Origin: Acidobacteriota bacterium
Lineage (GTDB): Bacteria; Acidobacteriota; Blastocatellia; RBC074
Length of the DNA stretch: 64,000 nt
Direction: 5' to 3'
Assembly: GCA_016710075.1 (NCBI GenBank)
Contig: JADJLO010000016.1
Span: 1 to 64,000, forward strand
Shown: piece by piece, positions 1 to 11,795 of the stretch
How the letters are laid out: each line of letters begins with the position of its first letter
How positions within the stretch are numbered: the first letter of the stretch is position 1
Made by a program: the position numbers and the translations under genes
The notes under the pieces: generated by a model
Told to the model about the DNA's origin: nothing
The model's database searches: none
The model's input: the letters and a program-made list of their open reading frames with translations, nothing else

Positions 1-602
1 CTTTCTGGGCTCTGGGGCTGACCTACCCGACAAGCATTGAAGGGACCTCGACTCCCTGGGGAATGGACAACAAAAACAATCCGGCGAGCTTCCCCTTATC
101 GACAAAGGTCGTATACAAGTTCCCGGCAAGAGGATCTCAACCACCGGTCAAACTCACCTGGGCAGACGGTGGATTGATGCCGGACCGTCCGGATGTACTC
201 CCGGATAATGTCCTGCTGGATCGTGGCGGCGGAGTTATCTTCTACGGCAAAAAAGGCATCCTGATGCATGAAACTTACGGATCGAATCCGAAGCTCTACC
301 CTGAATCGCTGATGGAAGTGGCGCTCAAAGTTCCAAAAACCTATCCGCGCATCGAGAGCGATCCCAAGGTTTCTCCAAAGCACCGCATGAACTGGGCCCA
401 CGCAATCATGGGCAAAGCGAAAGCCACCTGCCCGTTCGAGTACGCTTCGAGGCTTACCGAGACCATGCTGCTCGGCGTCGTTGCCCTCAAGACCGGCCAG
501 GGCAAGCGCATTCTCTACGACGGAGCCTCGGGAACTATCACCAACGTAGCCGAGGCCAATCAATACCTCAAGCGCGAATATCGAACCGGTTGGAGTCTCT
601 GA
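1..602 (+). CDS. Gfo/Idh/MocA family oxidoreductase, C-terminal part
   Basis: The reading frame is open from the first base of the window (residues FWALGLTYPTSIEGTSTPWG precede the first internal ATG at 63), so the gene begins upstream and only about the last 200 residues are here. The segment is the C-terminal substrate domain of the secreted/periplasmic Gfo/Idh/MocA-like dehydrogenases common in Acidobacteria, Planctomycetes and Verrucomicrobia: it has the pattern 'GGGVIFYGKKGILMHETYG' and a late 'ETMLLGVVALKTG' helix. The NAD(P)-binding Rossmann half is missing from the window, so cofactor and substrate cannot be judged. It ends in TGA and is followed by a strong hairpin terminator. Confidence 0.8.
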   Translation, partial: FWALGLTYPTSIEGTSTPWGMDNKNNPASFPLSTKVVYKFPARGSQPPVKLTWADGGLMPDRPDVLPDNVLLDRGGGVIFYGKKGILMHETYGSNPKLYPESLMEVALKVPKTYPRIESDPKVSPKHRMNWAHAIMGKAKATCPFEYASRLTETMLLGVVALKTGQGKRILYDGASGTITNVAEANQYLKREYRTGWSL

Positions 603-652
603 AGCAAGTCATCTAACTCGGGCTAACTCGGGAATTCAGGTACTTCACCAGA

Positions 653-697
653 AGAAAAAAAATGCGGTGGCTCTTTCGGGCCACCGCATTTTTTTTA
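653..697. terminator. Bidirectional intrinsic terminator
   Basis: A perfect stem of ATGCGGTGG (662-670) with CCACCGCAT (681-689) is flanked by an A run on the left and a T run on the right. It can therefore stop transcription from the oxidoreductase on the + strand and from groEL on the - strand, whose 3' ends converge here. Confidence 0.9.
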
Positions 698-726
698 ACT
701 CAGACTTCAGGAAAATCTGATTGGAA

Positions 727-2352
<1,626 letters not shown>

Positions 2353-2405
2353 AATTTTAATTCCTCCCAAATGTGTCTTGTTTGATATTTTATTTTATTG
2401 AACGA

Positions 2406-2726
2406 TTACTTGGCGCCCTTGGCTTTGCCGGAGCTCTCGACGACTCCCAGAACGTCGTCTTCACGCAGAATCAAATACTCTTCTCCATCGAGCTTGATCT
2501 CGGTTCCGGAATATTTGCCGAAAAGAACCTTGTCGCCTGCCTTGAGGTCAATCGCTATACGCTGACCATTATCCAGCAACTTGCCGTTCCCCACCGCAAT
2601 CACTTCACCTTCCTGCGGCTTCTCTTTTGCCGTGTCAGGGATGTAAAGACCTCCCCGCATCTGCTCATTATCCTCTACCCTGCGAACGATAATCCGATCA
2701 TTGAGCGGACGAATTGATGTTGCCAT
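2406..2726 (-). CDS. groES: Co-chaperonin GroES (10 kDa)
   Basis: This is the heptameric lid of the GroEL folding chamber. The product begins MATSIRPLNDRIIVRR, with the mobile loop around MRGGLYIPD and a C-terminal EYLILREDDVLGV strand; 106 residues is slightly longer than the usual 95-100. The start at 2726 is preceded by AAAGGAGTT at good spacing; an upstream TTG would overlap that site. It is the first gene of a groES-groEL operon, about 125 nt downstream of the CIRCE element. Confidence 0.97.
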   Translation of the reverse strand: MATSIRPLNDRIIVRRVEDNEQMRGGLYIPDTAKEKPQEGEVIAVGNGKLLDNGQRIAIDLKAGDKVLFGKYSGTEIKLDGEEYLILREDDVLGVVESSGKAKGAK

Positions 2727-2850
2727 TTCTCTAACTCCTTTCAATACTTGGTTTAGTTGTTATTTCCTCGCCGGTCTGCCCACTTGGCGGCGGACAAACC
2801 TGAGCGAGAGAGACTCAAGACTCTTTACAATTGCTTTAAAATAATTCCCG

Positions 2851-2877
2851 TTAGCACTCTCCGCATGAGAGTGCCAA
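2851..2877. promoter_or_regulatory. CIRCE operator (HrcA binding site)
   Basis: TTAGCACTC (2851-2859), a 9-nt spacer and GAGTGCCAA (2869-2877) match the CIRCE inverted repeat with one changed base in the right arm. The position directly upstream of groES implies heat-shock control by HrcA. No hrcA gene is in the window, so the repressor is inferred. Confidence 0.95.
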
Positions 2878-2906
2878 GTATATTTTGCGCCCCCGGTCTC
2901 TGTCAA
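2877..2906 (-). promoter_or_regulatory. Sigma-70-type promoter of groES-groEL
   Basis: On the - strand, TTGACA (2901-2906) and TATACT (2877-2882) are separated by 18 bp. The -10 box touches the edge of CIRCE, so HrcA bound there would cover the transcription start, as in other groE operons. Confidence 0.75.
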
Positions 2907-3005
2907 TGCCCGGTGTTTGTCAATAATGTTAAAAAAGTGTTGTGGATGATGAGGGCAGGATATAAATGAGAAAAAAGAGGATGAGGAGATGAATGGAAAT
3001 CCGAA

Positions 3006-3275
3006 TCACTTCCGGGCTTTCCGGCGATGAGCGACCTGATGCTTCTTTTTAGAATTCTTCTTAACCGGGGGGTGAGAACCGTTATTGTATTCAGCCAATC
3101 GTTTGCTCAAAGTGTTGCGATGAATGCCGAGTGTGGTTGCGGCCTTTGAGAGGTTTTTTCCGTTTTTGTTGATGACATTAAGGATGAATTGTTTTTCGAA
3201 CTCCTTGACTGCTTCTTCAAAAAGTATTCCACGAGTGATCATCTCCTCGACGAGGGCTTCGAGTTCTGTTTTCAT
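3006..3275 (-). CDS. Small Fis-type helix-turn-helix protein
   Basis: The 89-residue protein has an acidic N-terminal helix followed by a Fis-family (HTH_8) helix-turn-helix at about residues 40-65 (NLSKAATTLGIHRNTLSKRL). This is the DNA-binding part normally found at the end of NtrC-type activators. Its tail is strongly basic (KKNSKKKHQVAHRRKARK). No AAA+ or receiver domain is attached, so it is a stand-alone nucleoid or regulatory protein. A GGTGGGAT-like ribosome-binding site precedes the ATG. Targets cannot be told from sequence. Confidence 0.8.
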   Translation of the reverse strand: MKTELEALVEEMITRGILFEEAVKEFEKQFILNVINKNGKNLSKAATTLGIHRNTLSKRLAEYNNGSHPPVKKNSKKKHQVAHRRKARK

Positions 3276-3381
3276 CTTTATCCCACCTTGAAAAAATTCC
3301 CGTTAATTGCCCGTTCATTGGTTGAACGAATGACAAAGGGTATTACGGGGTCAATTAATAATATTAACTAAAACTATCTAT

Positions 3382-3438
3382 CCACTGAGACCATCAGGCA
3401 CATCAGCCACCGAGACCATCAGCCACCAAGACCATCAG
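3382..3438. repeat. Three 16-bp repeats across the purC stop codon
   Basis: The unit CCACYGAGACCATCAG occurs at 3382-3397, 3407-3422 and (with one change) 3423-3438; the last two are directly adjacent and the first is 9 nt away. The purC stop lies inside the middle copy, so the last residues SDGLGG come from a repeat unit and the others lie just after the gene. Confidence 0.85.
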
Positions 3439-4390
3439 AATTGAGCGCGAAGGGCAACTCCTGGCCGGCAAGCAATCTGTAGGCTTCGAGGTATTTGGCG
3501 CTGGTGGCATCGACAATATTGCCGGGCAGCAGGGGCGCCGGCGGCTGTTTATCCCAGTCCAGGGTCTCCAGATAATCGCGAACGAACTGCTTGTCGAAAG
3601 AAGGCTGTGATCTTCCGGGCTGATAGAGATCTTTCGGCCAGAATCTGGAGGAGTCGGGCGTCAGGACCTCGTCGACTAAAATGATGTCGCCGTCTCGGAT
3701 GCCGAATTCGAACTTGGTATCACAGATGATGATTCCCCTGGTTTCGGCATAAGCAGCGGCCTCGCGGTAAAGCGAGAGACTGACTGCTTCGAGTTTGCCG
3801 GTCAGATCCTGACCGATCTTTTGGGCCATGAAATCGATCGAGACATTGATATCGTGCCCTTCTTCAGCCTTTGTAGCAGGCGTAAAGATCGGTTGAGGCA
3901 AGCTTGATGATTCGAGCAATCCCTGTGGCAGCCTGTGGCCGCATATGGCACCGGTTTCCCTGTATTCTTTCCAGCCCGAGCCCGCGAGGTAGCCTCTGAC
4001 GACGCACTCAAACGGAATGACTTCCGCCCGGTGGACGAGCATCGATCTGCCTTCGATCTTTTTCAGGGAGCTTTGAGAAAGCCTGCCGCTAAGATCCGCC
4101 GGGAAATCGTCGACACTTGCCGAGATCAGATGATTTCTGACGAGGTCCTTAAATCGGGAGAACCAGAACTTCGAGATCTGTGTCAGGACCTGCCCCTTGA
4201 ACGGAATCGCGTTTGGCAGAATACAGTCAAATGCAGAGATGCGGTCTGAGGCGACGATGAGCAGCCTGTCCTCATCGACTTCGTAAATATCCCTGACCTT
4301 GCCGCTGCGAAGAAATTTCAGTTCCGGTATCTGAACCGATATGTCATCGCCTTTGCCGGCCTTTGCATCATCTGCGAATGAAGACACCAA
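3419..4390 (-). CDS. purC: SAICAR synthase PurC
   Basis: Phosphoribosylaminoimidazole-succinocarboxamide synthase joins aspartate to CAIR with ATP in purine synthesis. The 323-residue length suits the longer bacterial/yeast-like form. Visible family motifs include RSGKVRDIYE near residue 30, VASDRISAFDC, a VIPFECVVRGYLAGSGWKEY block, DTKFEFG and VDEVLTPDSSRFW. The gene stands alone, with no other pur gene nearby. The extreme C-terminus (SDGLGG) is encoded by one copy of a short repeat. It is transcribed away from the response regulator at 4674, so the roughly 280-nt gap between them should hold divergent promoters, though none is clear. Confidence 0.96.
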   Translation of the reverse strand: MVSSFADDAKAGKGDDISVQIPELKFLRSGKVRDIYEVDEDRLLIVASDRISAFDCILPNAIPFKGQVLTQISKFWFSRFKDLVRNHLISASVDDFPADLSGRLSQSSLKKIEGRSMLVHRAEVIPFECVVRGYLAGSGWKEYRETGAICGHRLPQGLLESSSLPQPIFTPATKAEEGHDINVSIDFMAQKIGQDLTGKLEAVSLSLYREAAAYAETRGIIICDTKFEFGIRDGDIILVDEVLTPDSSRFWPKDLYQPGRSQPSFDKQFVRDYLETLDWDKQPPAPLLPGNIVDATSAKYLEAYRLLAGQELPFALNSDGLGG

Positions 4391-4673
4391 ATCCCTCCCC
4401 TAAAGGCTGTCGTCGATATTGAACGATTGAAGCAACTCGGAAAAAACATCAAACTATTTGAAAGACAAACGGGTTGGCATTATTTGCACACGATGCTTCT
4501 TTGTCAAGATGAGTTTTGAAAAAGGCGCATTAAAGATTCCGGCTTGCCCCATCTCGGGGGTGCAACGTATGATTGAGCGGTGAATTTCTTTTGAATCCAC
4601 TGAATAAACCGAGCAGCGATATTCAATAATAACCGTTGCCGCAAAGTCCGAATTATCGATATCGGTGAAAATC

Positions 4674-5438
4674 ATGACAAAGAACACACAGAACCCGGCA
4701 GAATCTTCGACCAAAAATTCTTCAACAACGTCGGCCCGAGAAAAGCTGCTCGTAGTGGAGGATGATCCGGCAATTCAGCGAATGATCAGCGATTATTTCC
4801 GGCACACGGGATACGAAGTCATCGCCGCCGGCGACGGCGAGACTGGCGTGAGGATGGCATTGAGTGACAAACCGACGGTCATCATCCTCGATCTCATGCT
4901 GCCCAAACTGGATGGATTGAGCGTCTGTCGCCAGGTCAGGGAAAAGTCTCCGAATATTCCGATCATCATGCTGACGGCCAAGGATGATCTGGTCGACAAG
5001 GTGCTCGGGCTGGAGATGGGCGCTGATGATTACATGACCAAACCCTTCAGCCTGCGCGAACTCGAAGCCAGATTGAAGAGCGTTCTGCGCCGGATACGGA
5101 CAAAAGCGGTTGAAGAAGATGATTCCGACCAGGCGCCGATCGTACGCGGTGATTTGAGAATTGATCCGGCACGCCGCGAAGTCACAATTGCCGGGCGCTC
5201 AATCGACCTGACCCCCAAGGAATTCGAACTGCTCACGCTTTTCGCAAGCCACCCCGGCCGGGTCTATTCCAGAAAGTACCTGCTTGAGAATATCTGGGAT
5301 TACACATACGGCGGATATGACAGAACGATCGACTCACACATCAACCGGCTGCGCTCGAAAGTGGAAGAAGACCCCGACGAACCGAAACTGGTCCTCACCG
5401 TCTGGGGCGTGGGCTACAAGTTCAATGATGAGGTTTGA
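4674..5438 (+). CDS. OmpR/PhoB-family response regulator (orphan)
   Basis: This is a two-component transcription regulator. The receiver domain (about 22-140) has the acidic pair in VVEDDP, the phosphoacceptor D73 in ILDLMLP, the conserved T in MLTAKDD and K123 in TKPF. The C-terminal winged helix (about 160-250) has LTPKEFELL, a recognition helix near YDRTIDSHINRLRSK and the GVGYKF end. The ATG at 4674 is preferred to a GTG three codons earlier because GGTGA lies at proper spacing before it. There is no histidine kinase next to it, so the signal is unknown. It converges with the PBP1A gene. Confidence 0.93.
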   Translation: MTKNTQNPAESSTKNSSTTSAREKLLVVEDDPAIQRMISDYFRHTGYEVIAAGDGETGVRMALSDKPTVIILDLMLPKLDGLSVCRQVREKSPNIPIIMLTAKDDLVDKVLGLEMGADDYMTKPFSLRELEARLKSVLRRIRTKAVEEDDSDQAPIVRGDLRIDPARREVTIAGRSIDLTPKEFELLTLFASHPGRVYSRKYLLENIWDYTYGGYDRTIDSHINRLRSKVEEDPDEPKLVLTVWGVGYKFNDEV

Positions 5439-5580
5439 GATTTGCAATTGACCAGGTCGCCGCTCTCCAAAGAGGTTGCAATAAATAAATGGTTTGCTGA
5501 AAAAAGTCGGGGTGGCGAAAATCTAAAGCTCAGGTGGCCGGCCGATGAAATGGTTCAATTAAGCGCGTCAGATGGATTGC

Positions 5581-8196
5581 CTAGGGATCCTCGATTTTGC
5601 CCTTCTTGCCTTTTCTCTGAGGCTCATCGAGTTTGGCCGGTTTGGATTCAGCCGGAGCCTTGAGGATCTTGGGATTCTGATCGGATCTGAGAGCCGGCGT
5701 TTGAGATTGTTGAGGTTCCTCGTGCCGGGTTTGAGGAGAGGGTTTGACGGTGACCGGTTGAGTCTTTTCAGGAGTCGTTTCGCTGCCGGCGAGGGGATCA
5801 ATGGTGGGAACATCGATCGAACCGGGTAGCACTTCTCCGCTGAGTTGGGCGAATCTGGCTCGTTCCGCGGCGTGCTTACCCGATCTGGAAATCTGAATCT
5901 GCCTCAGGTCGTCGGGGACTTCAGGAACCCTGCCGAACTTCTCCTTGGGTCTGTCCTTGAGATAATCCTTCATGAAATCGATCCAGAAAGGCAGGGCCGC
6001 GGAAGCGCCGGACTCTCCTTTGCCGAGAGGCTTCTTCTGATCGCTGTAACCGATCCAGACGCCGCAGGCGACAGAAGGCGTGTAGCCGATGAACCAGGCA
6101 TCAGTGAAATCGTTGACGGTTCCAGTCTTACCTGCAAGTTCATGGCCGATGGAATTTGCCGCCGTTGCGGTGCCGAACTGGACCACGCCGCGCATCAGTT
6201 CGACCATTTGAGCCGCTACATAATCCGAAAGAACTTTATAGGATTTGGGTTTTGTCTCTTCGAGGACATTCCCGTCGCGATCGACCACGCGCTTGATGCG
6301 AACAGGTTCGACGCGGACTCCGCCGTTGGGAAAAGCCGAATAAGCAGAGACCATGGAGATCAGCGGCTCTTCAGTTGCGCCAAGGGCCGAGGGCAGGAAT
6401 GGGGCCATCGGGGTTGGGAGTCCCATGCGCTTGACCAGATCGGCGGCATTCGCGACACCGACTTCATCGAGAATCCTGACTGCCGGAATATTTCTCGATA
6501 ATGCGATAGCTTTTCTGATCGGGATCGGGCCAATGAAAGTATCGTCGTAGTTATGAGGGGTCCAGTTACCCTTCGAAAATGGTGCGTCATCGACCACATC
6601 GTCCGGTTTGAGGCCCTGTTCGAGGGCGGTGGCATAGATGAAGGGTTTGAATGCCGAGCCGGTCTGGCGGTTTGCCTGTGTCGCATGATTGAACTTGCTG
6701 GTGGCGAAGTCGTAACCGCCGACCATGGCTTTGATTTCGCCGGTTTTGGCTTCAATCATGACCAGCGCCGCCTGGACGTCAGGTTCAGGTTCCAGATCGA
6801 TGCTGATGAACTTTCTTGAAAGGTCAACCCCCGTTACCTTGAACTGAGCCAGATCCCCGCGCTTGAAAATTTTAGACGGTGGACGATTCAGGATTTTCGT
6901 GTTTTCTTCAGTGATGACACCTGAAAAACTGCCGAATGAAACCTTCGTCCCTCTGTCGTTGATTTCTTTGATAAGCCCTGTCATCAGATCGCCGACTGAA
7001 GGAGCCGCGGATAACCACGACGGATCGGTGTAGGAGTCGACCGACGCCTTCTGCTGATCCGTCACATTATCGAACTTGATTTTCCATCCATGGCGGCGCT
7101 GGTACAATTTAGCGCCCTTGCGTACTGCCTCGACGGCAGCCAGTTGCGCCTTTGCATCAATAGTCGTGTAAATGCTCAGCCCCGTGCGATATGCATCCAT
7201 TGCATCCTGGGCAAGCTTTTCAACGAGGATGCGCTGCAGTTCCTGCCGCACCTCTTCGACGAAATAGGCGTAGGGAGACCTGTCATTCTTCCCTCGCTGG
7301 TCGTCGGGATCGATTCCGAGGGATTTTGCTTTATATACTTCCGCTTCATTTTGAGAGATAAAGCCCTCATCCGCCATTGACTGCAAAACGAGATTCCGGC
7401 GATCGCGAGCCGCTCTCGGACGCAGGATTGGAGAATATTGCTGCGGGGCCTTCGGCAATGCCGCAAGCAGGGCAAACTGATCAACCGAGAGGTTCTTCAG
7501 CGTCTTTTTAAAATAATACTGGGAAGCCGCTTCAAATCCATAAGCCCCGCCTCCGAGGAAGATCTGGTTGCAGTATAAAGTGAGTATCTGCTCCTTGGTG
7601 TATACCCTTTCCGGTTGCAATGCATACATCGCCTCCCTGACCTTTCTGATATAGGTCTTTTCCCTGCTGAGAAAGAGGATTCGTGCGAGCTGCTGGGTCA
7701 GCGTGGAAGCGCCCTGAGCCCGGCGCTGGCGGATGACGTTCTGCAGGGCGGCCCCGACAAGACGGACGGGATCTACCCCGAAGTGTTCAAAGAAGCGGGC
7801 ATCCTCAATCGCAAGGATCGCATGCTTTAACTGTTCAGGAATGTCCTTGTAGCCGATCGGGATTCGTCGTTCGAGAGCGAGTTCGCCGATCACGGTCTTG
7901 CCGTCATCGGCATAGACCTTGGTGATCTCAGCCGGCCGGAAATCAGCCAGGGCATCGACTTCCGCCGCGAATGAAGTGAAGCTCGCCTGATACGCCACGA
8001 CCAGGCCAGTCAATCCGCCTGCTATCAGCGAGAGGACGACCAGCGCGCCAAGAGTGGAACCGCGCAGAAACTCTTCCAACCTGAACAGCTTTTCTGTTAG
8101 CTTATCGGGCAGCGAGTTCTTCAGTGATTTGGCCACTGACGGTCTTTGTGAGCCCTTTGGCTCGTCATCGGGGGTGTGATAGTAGTTATCCGCCAT
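5581..8196 (-). CDS. Class A penicillin-binding protein (PBP1A type)
   Basis: This bifunctional cell-wall enzyme polymerises glycan strands and cross-links peptides outside the inner membrane. There is a short cytoplasmic N-terminus and one membrane segment (about 45-68). The GT51 glycosyltransferase (about 110-290) has AIEDARFFEHFG and GASTLTQQLAR. A linker/OB-like region follows, then the transpeptidase with SAFK (nucleophile Ser, near 515), SRN and KTG (GKTGTVND, near 690). The last ~80 residues are a Pro/Lys/Gln-rich, probably disordered tail. The start at the MADNYYHT methionine is chosen over an upstream TTG; neither has a clear ribosome-binding site. At 871 residues it is a typical length. 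Confidence 0.95.
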   Translation of the reverse strand: MADNYYHTPDDEPKGSQRPSVAKSLKNSLPDKLTEKLFRLEEFLRGSTLGALVVLSLIAGGLTGLVVAYQASFTSFAAEVDALADFRPAEITKVYADDGKTVIGELALERRIPIGYKDIPEQLKHAILAIEDARFFEHFGVDPVRLVGAALQNVIRQRRAQGASTLTQQLARILFLSREKTYIRKVREAMYALQPERVYTKEQILTLYCNQIFLGGGAYGFEAASQYYFKKTLKNLSVDQFALLAALPKAPQQYSPILRPRAARDRRNLVLQSMADEGFISQNEAEVYKAKSLGIDPDDQRGKNDRSPYAYFVEEVRQELQRILVEKLAQDAMDAYRTGLSIYTTIDAKAQLAAVEAVRKGAKLYQRRHGWKIKFDNVTDQQKASVDSYTDPSWLSAAPSVGDLMTGLIKEINDRGTKVSFGSFSGVITEENTKILNRPPSKIFKRGDLAQFKVTGVDLSRKFISIDLEPEPDVQAALVMIEAKTGEIKAMVGGYDFATSKFNHATQANRQTGSAFKPFIYATALEQGLKPDDVVDDAPFSKGNWTPHNYDDTFIGPIPIRKAIALSRNIPAVRILDEVGVANAADLVKRMGLPTPMAPFLPSALGATEEPLISMVSAYSAFPNGGVRVEPVRIKRVVDRDGNVLEETKPKSYKVLSDYVAAQMVELMRGVVQFGTATAANSIGHELAGKTGTVNDFTDAWFIGYTPSVACGVWIGYSDQKKPLGKGESGASAALPFWIDFMKDYLKDRPKEKFGRVPEVPDDLRQIQISRSGKHAAERARFAQLSGEVLPGSIDVPTIDPLAGSETTPEKTQPVTVKPSPQTRHEEPQQSQTPALRSDQNPKILKAPAESKPAKLDEPQRKGKKGKIEDP

Positions 8197-8313
8197 AACA
8201 AACCGGATTATAACAGCCAATTGCGATTATTGCTCAAGACCTGGCGTGACATTGTCAATCTTAATTTGCATTGCGAATTTTAATCTTTTTGCTGAAAACA
8301 GGAATTGGACTAT

Positions 8314-8802
8314 ATGCTCAAAAACAAAAAAACAGTCTTTACCGCGGTTTTATTTATCATTGTGGCCTGGGTCACCTATTCGCCGGTTGAGGCACAGGGC
8401 AAAAGCGCAGCCGGTCGGACAGACCGGGTGGGAGCCGATATCAGGGCGGTTCTGGATAAACAGGTGGTTGCATGGAATTCCGGCAAGCTGGAAGAGTTCA
8501 TGGAAGGCTACTGGAAATCCCCCGAGCTGACCTTTTTTTCAGGAGGGCGCAAGCTTTCAGGATGGGATGCGACCATTGAAAGATATCGTAAAACCTATCA
8601 GTCGGGCGGGGCTGAAATGGGCAAGCTCGAATTCTTCGAACTGGAGATAACTCCACTGGGCGAGGCTGCGGCCGTTGTCAGGGGCAGGTGGAAGCTGACC
8701 ATGTCCGATGGAAAGCAGCCCGGCGGTCTCTACACCCTCATCTTCAGAAAGTTCAGGGAGGGCTGGAAGATCGTCCACGACCATACCTCGTCAAACTCGT
8801 GA
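8314..8802 (+). CDS. Secreted NTF2-like (DUF4440/SnoaL-type) protein
   Basis: The 162-residue protein has an N-terminal hydrophobic signal segment (FTAVLFIIVAWVTYSPVEAQ) and then a single NTF2-like domain. That domain shows the pattern of DUF4440 proteins: VLDKQVVAWNSGKLEEFMEGYW, then strands ending in TLIFRKFREGWKIVHDHTS. Such domains form small cone-shaped pockets and act as enzymes or binding modules; nothing here fixes the ligand. The ATG at 8314 follows CAGGA at 10 nt; a TTG three codons earlier is less likely. It is transcribed away from PBP1A. Confidence 0.8.
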   Translation: MLKNKKTVFTAVLFIIVAWVTYSPVEAQGKSAAGRTDRVGADIRAVLDKQVVAWNSGKLEEFMEGYWKSPELTFFSGGRKLSGWDATIERYRKTYQSGGAEMGKLEFFELEITPLGEAAAVVRGRWKLTMSDGKQPGGLYTLIFRKFREGWKIVHDHTSSNS

Positions 8803-8945
8803 AGAGCAGACGAAACGCCTGAAAAATAACCTGAAACCATTCCATTGACACCCGTCAAAGCCGTATAGTAGCTTTTGATTTCGAATAATAAACCAATCGA
8901 ACGAACTGAGGAGAAGTTAAGCAACTGAGAAGTATTAAGATTACA

Positions 8946-9887
8946 TTGCCGGAGCGTGGTATGGAGGCCCTTTTTGGCCCGTACGACCAGAACATCAAAT
9001 ATCTCGAATCGCTGCTCAGCGTCAGGGTTGGAGGTCGCGGAGCCGAGTTGATCATAGAGGGCGATGAAGCCGACGTCGCAATCGTCGAGAAGATCCTCAA
9101 GGATTACGGTCAGATGTTCAACGAAGGTCGCACTCCTTCAACCAGCGAAATGCGCAATGCGTTCAAACAGATTGCCGACGACCGGACCTCGACGCTTCGC
9201 GAACTCCTGACCAGTCAGAAAAAGATCAATCCAGGCGGCAGAAAACAGGTTACGGCGCGGGGCCCGAATCAGAAGCGTTATCTCGAATGCATCGAGCAGG
9301 CAGACATCGTCTTCGGCATAGGGCCGGCGGGCACCGGCAAAACATATCTGGCAGTCGCGATGGCCGTTCAGTATCTGCTTTCGAAGCGGGTCAACCGGAT
9401 CATTCTCGCCCGGCCCGCCGTAGAAGCCGGCGAGAAGCTGGGTTTCCTTCCGGGAGATCTACAGGACAAGGTCGATCCATATCTACGACCGCTCTATGAC
9501 GCGCTTTTCGATCTGATGGATTACGAGCGCGCCACAAAATTCCTTGAGAAAAGAGTCATCGAAGTCGCTCCGCTGGCATTTATGCGGGGCCGAACGCTGG
9601 CTGATGCATTCATCATTCTTGACGAGGCACAGAATACCACGTCCGAACAGATGAAGATGTTTCTGACGCGAATCGGGTTTGGGTCGAAGGCGGTCATCAC
9701 CGGAGACGTAACCCAGATCGACCTGCCCTCGGGTCGAAAATCGGGCCTCGTCGAGGCTCAGCGCGTAGTCAACGGGATCAGTGGGATCGAGTTCATCCAG
9801 TTTGATGAACGAGACGTCGTTCGTCACCAACTGGTCCAGATGATCATCAGGGCCTACGACGAACACCAGCGGAAAATCAGCCTCTAA
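8946..9887 (+). CDS. PhoH-family ATPase (PhoL type)
   Basis: This is a cytoplasmic P-loop NTPase of the PhoH/YbeZ group, which works with YbeY in rRNA and RNA metabolism; ybeY follows by 15 nt. It has an N-terminal KH-like region, Walker A GPAGTGKT (about 126-133), Walker B FIILDEAQN (about 222-230) and the conserved TGDVTQIDLP. The start is unclear. The annotated TTG at 8946 is 32 nt from the only good ribosome-binding site (GAGGAG at 8908-8913). The frame is open back to 8910 and contains a CTG at 8925, 11 nt after that site, giving LRSIKITLPE, which resembles the usual N-terminus of this family. Confidence 0.93.
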   Translation: MPERGMEALFGPYDQNIKYLESLLSVRVGGRGAELIIEGDEADVAIVEKILKDYGQMFNEGRTPSTSEMRNAFKQIADDRTSTLRELLTSQKKINPGGRKQVTARGPNQKRYLECIEQADIVFGIGPAGTGKTYLAVAMAVQYLLSKRVNRIILARPAVEAGEKLGFLPGDLQDKVDPYLRPLYDALFDLMDYERATKFLEKRVIEVAPLAFMRGRTLADAFIILDEAQNTTSEQMKMFLTRIGFGSKAVITGDVTQIDLPSGRKSGLVEAQRVVNGISGIEFIQFDERDVVRHQLVQMIIRAYDEHQRKISL

Positions 9888-9902
9888 ACATTCAGAGATC
9901 AC

Positions 9903-10382
9903 ATGAATCACGTCAGAGACGATGACGCCTCTCGTTCCGGCGGAGTTGAAATTTTGAATCGACAGAGGCTGATGAAGATCGATGCCTGGAGAGCCTCCAG
10001 GCTGTCGCGACAGGTCTTAAATCGCATCGGTCGTACGGATGCGACTCTGACGATAACCTTCGTCCGCGACAAGGTGATGCGCAGGCTCAACCGGGACTAC
10101 AGAGGTCTCGACAAGCCGACCGACGTCCTTTCTTTCGCTTATGGCGAAAGCGAGGAGGGCCCGACCGAGGGGCTTGAAGATTCGAATCTCGGCGACATGG
10201 TCATCTCGGTAGAGACAGCCGCGCGTTATGCGGCTGAGCTGGGGCTGACATTCCAGCGCGAGATCGATCATCTGGTCATTCACGGCACACTGCACCTCGC
10301 AGGTTACGATCATGAAACCGATAACGGAGAAATGACGGCCCTCGAAAAGGGATTGAGAAGATCTCTGATCAAAAAGGTTTAA
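9903..10382 (+). CDS. ybeY: Endoribonuclease YbeY (rRNA maturation)
   Basis: This zinc-dependent RNase takes part in 16S rRNA 3'-end maturation and ribosome quality control. The 159-residue protein has the metal triad H127, H131 and H137 in HGTLHLAGYDH near the C-terminus, and the upstream PTDVLSFAYGE motif. It sits in the conserved order phoH-ybeY-CNNM protein-era and is probably co-transcribed with them. Confidence 0.96.
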   Translation: MNHVRDDDASRSGGVEILNRQRLMKIDAWRASRLSRQVLNRIGRTDATLTITFVRDKVMRRLNRDYRGLDKPTDVLSFAYGESEEGPTEGLEDSNLGDMVISVETAARYAAELGLTFQREIDHLVIHGTLHLAGYDHETDNGEMTALEKGLRRSLIKKV

Positions 10383-10417
10383 ACCTGGCTTCAAAATATC
10401 CCATCATTGAATAGAAC

Positions 10418-11761
<1,344 letters not shown>

Positions 11762-11795
11762 CCGCGGCGCGCCTTCGCTCCCCGGGCAACCATCT

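Noticed and set aside
4454..4714. An 86-codon frame on the - strand between purC and the response regulator
   Set aside because: It overlaps the start of the response regulator and has no ribosome-binding site or domain, and it lies where divergent promoters are expected.
5442..5663. A 73-codon frame after the response regulator
   Set aside because: It overlaps the 3' end of PBP1A on the other strand and lacks any motif or good ribosome-binding site.
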